From NCBI RefSeq assembly GCF_042242105.1, contig NC_092031.1, forward strand, positions 3,308,175-3,372,174: DNA of 64,000 nt, read 5' to 3'. Under the pieces are notes generated by a model. The model had not been told where the DNA came from. It did no database searches and saw only the letters and a program-made list of their open reading frames with translations. The position numbers were made by a program, and so were the translations under genes. The DNA comes from Pempheris klunzingeri. Taxonomy: Eukaryota > Chordata > Actinopteri > Acropomatiformes > Pempheridae. Each line of letters starts with the position of its first letter. Positions within the stretch are counted from its first letter, which is position 1. Shown piece by piece: positions 62,897 through 64,000 of this stretch.

Positions 62897-64000
62897 ATGA
62901 ACTCCTACTTAGACTACCCCGTGTGCAACCGAGGGGCAAATATTTTCAGTGCCAAGGCCGGATACCATAATTTGAACCATGGATACATGTCGTCCAACTC
63001 GTGCGCAACAAGTGATAGTTACGCACCGGACGGGCGCTTAGTTGCTGCAACTTCTGCGCCACACCAGAGCCCGAGTCTCCCTCTGCACCACCAGACACAC
63101 GTCAACTTGGACCTGCAGTTTGCAACGCAGGGGAACTCCATGTATGGGTCCCCTCTGGAGTACGGACACCACCAGTACGGCCTCGCTCCCGAGCAGGACC
63201 GCAGCTACATTCATGCGCAGGTTTCCCCACTTGGAACAAACATGGCTCCCTACACCGGGGACAGTTGTGGGCCTGGAGTTGCAGCGGGCAGTCAGTATCT
63301 ACATTTTGGCAACGGGGATCAGAGGCTGCAAGAATATCCAGAGAGCGTTTACTCGAGGTTACCGCCCCAGAGCAAAGAGAAGGATCTGGACCATGTAGAG
63401 GAAACTTCTAAAACATTCGACTGGATGAAAGTGAAGAGGAATCCTCCTAAAACAGGTTTGTTCACACTCAAAACAGATTTGAGAATTATAGCACAGGGTA
63501 CAGTTTAGAGAACCCATGAGGCCTCTGAAGGTAATATCGACTCTCAGTGCGTAAAAACACTATTCAGTTCATATAATGAGGCCTAAGTGTTTCAAATTGT
63601 TCTGGAAAATTGTATTTGGCGACTAATGTTTTGGAAATATTTCTATTCATCCTCACGTTTCATTCACGTCTACACGCCATGCTTCAGCTCCATGACTTGC
63701 ATTGTTTTTCCTCCCTCCATCATTCACTCATTCACTCACTCACCCATCCATCCATCTCCCTGCACAGCTGTCCTGTCGGAGTTCGGGGTTCCCGGCCAGC
63801 ACAACGTGATCCGCACCAACTTCACCACCAAGCAGCTGACCGAGCTGGAGAAGGAGTTCCACTTCAACAAATACCTGACGCGGGCACGGAGGGTGGAGGT
63901 CGCCGCCAGTCTGGAGCTCAACGAGACGCAGGTGAAAATCTGGTTTCAGAACCGCAGGATGAAGCAGAAGAAACGCGAGAAACTGGGCTGCGTTTTGGTC
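62897..64000 (+). CDS. hoxb1b: Homeobox protein Hox-B1b, two exons, 3' end cut by window
   Basis: Hox group 1 transcription factor for hindbrain (rhombomere 4) identity. Exon 1 is 62897-63455; exon 2 starts at 63768 after an intron of 312 bp and runs off the window. The N-terminus [20 protein letters not shown] is the Hox1 signature. The divergent hexapeptide [10 protein letters not shown] (173-182) is the Hox1 form with Asp before Trp. The homeodomain begins at about residue 197 ([59 protein letters not shown]) and is complete before the edge. 263 residues are visible. Acceptor CTGCACAG with a pyrimidine/CACT-rich tract upstream. Confidence 0.96.

Overview
This window is vertebrate nuclear DNA from a ray-finned fish, most likely a percomorph teleost. 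It has long introns, short simple repeats, fish-type interspersed repeats and a duplicated, reduced Hox cluster. The right third is the HoxBb cluster, with hoxb6b, hoxb5b, mir-10, hoxb3b and hoxb1b all on the + strand. Retaining hoxb3b while showing no hoxb8b fits percomorphs and not zebrafish (family knowledge).

Layout from left to right: msl1 (- strand, 520 aa, complete) with its 3'UTR at the left edge; gip (+, 100-aa preprohormone) with a TATA promoter and a 168-bp tandem repeat; snf8 (+, 258 aa, ESCRT-II); calcoco2/NDP52-like (-, 587 aa), converging tail-to-tail on snf8; ttll6 (+, 784 aa if one unusual splice site is used), diverging from calcoco2; a gene-poor interval of about 5 kb where posterior HoxB genes would be expected; then hoxb6b (236 aa), hoxb5b (292 aa), a mir-10 hairpin, hoxb3b (257 aa, short for the family) and hoxb1b (cut by the right edge inside the homeodomain exon). 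SNF8, GIP, CALCOCO2, TTLL6 and HOXB are also neighbours on human 17q21, so the block is old synteny. Exon boundaries were placed by hand from GT/AG signals, reading-frame continuity and recalled orthologue sequence, so positions could be off by a few bases.

The non-Hox genes have unrelated functions: dosage-compensation/H4K16 acetylation scaffold, incretin hormone, endosomal sorting, autophagy receptor and tubulin polyglutamylation. The Hox genes share cis-regulation. The hoxb1b upstream region keeps a recognisable Pbx-Hox / Sox-Oct / Pbx-Hox / Meis array, and hoxb5b has a Pbx-Hox plus Meis pair. I see no novel multi-gene system. The most unusual observations are an in-frame TGA at a ttll6 splice junction that a TG acceptor would avoid, a mir-10 copy with C instead of U at mature position 1 and a matching change on the other arm, an eight-codon msl1 uORF that ends on the start codon in an ATGA overlap, and an ideal RFX X-box at the presumed ttll6 promoter.
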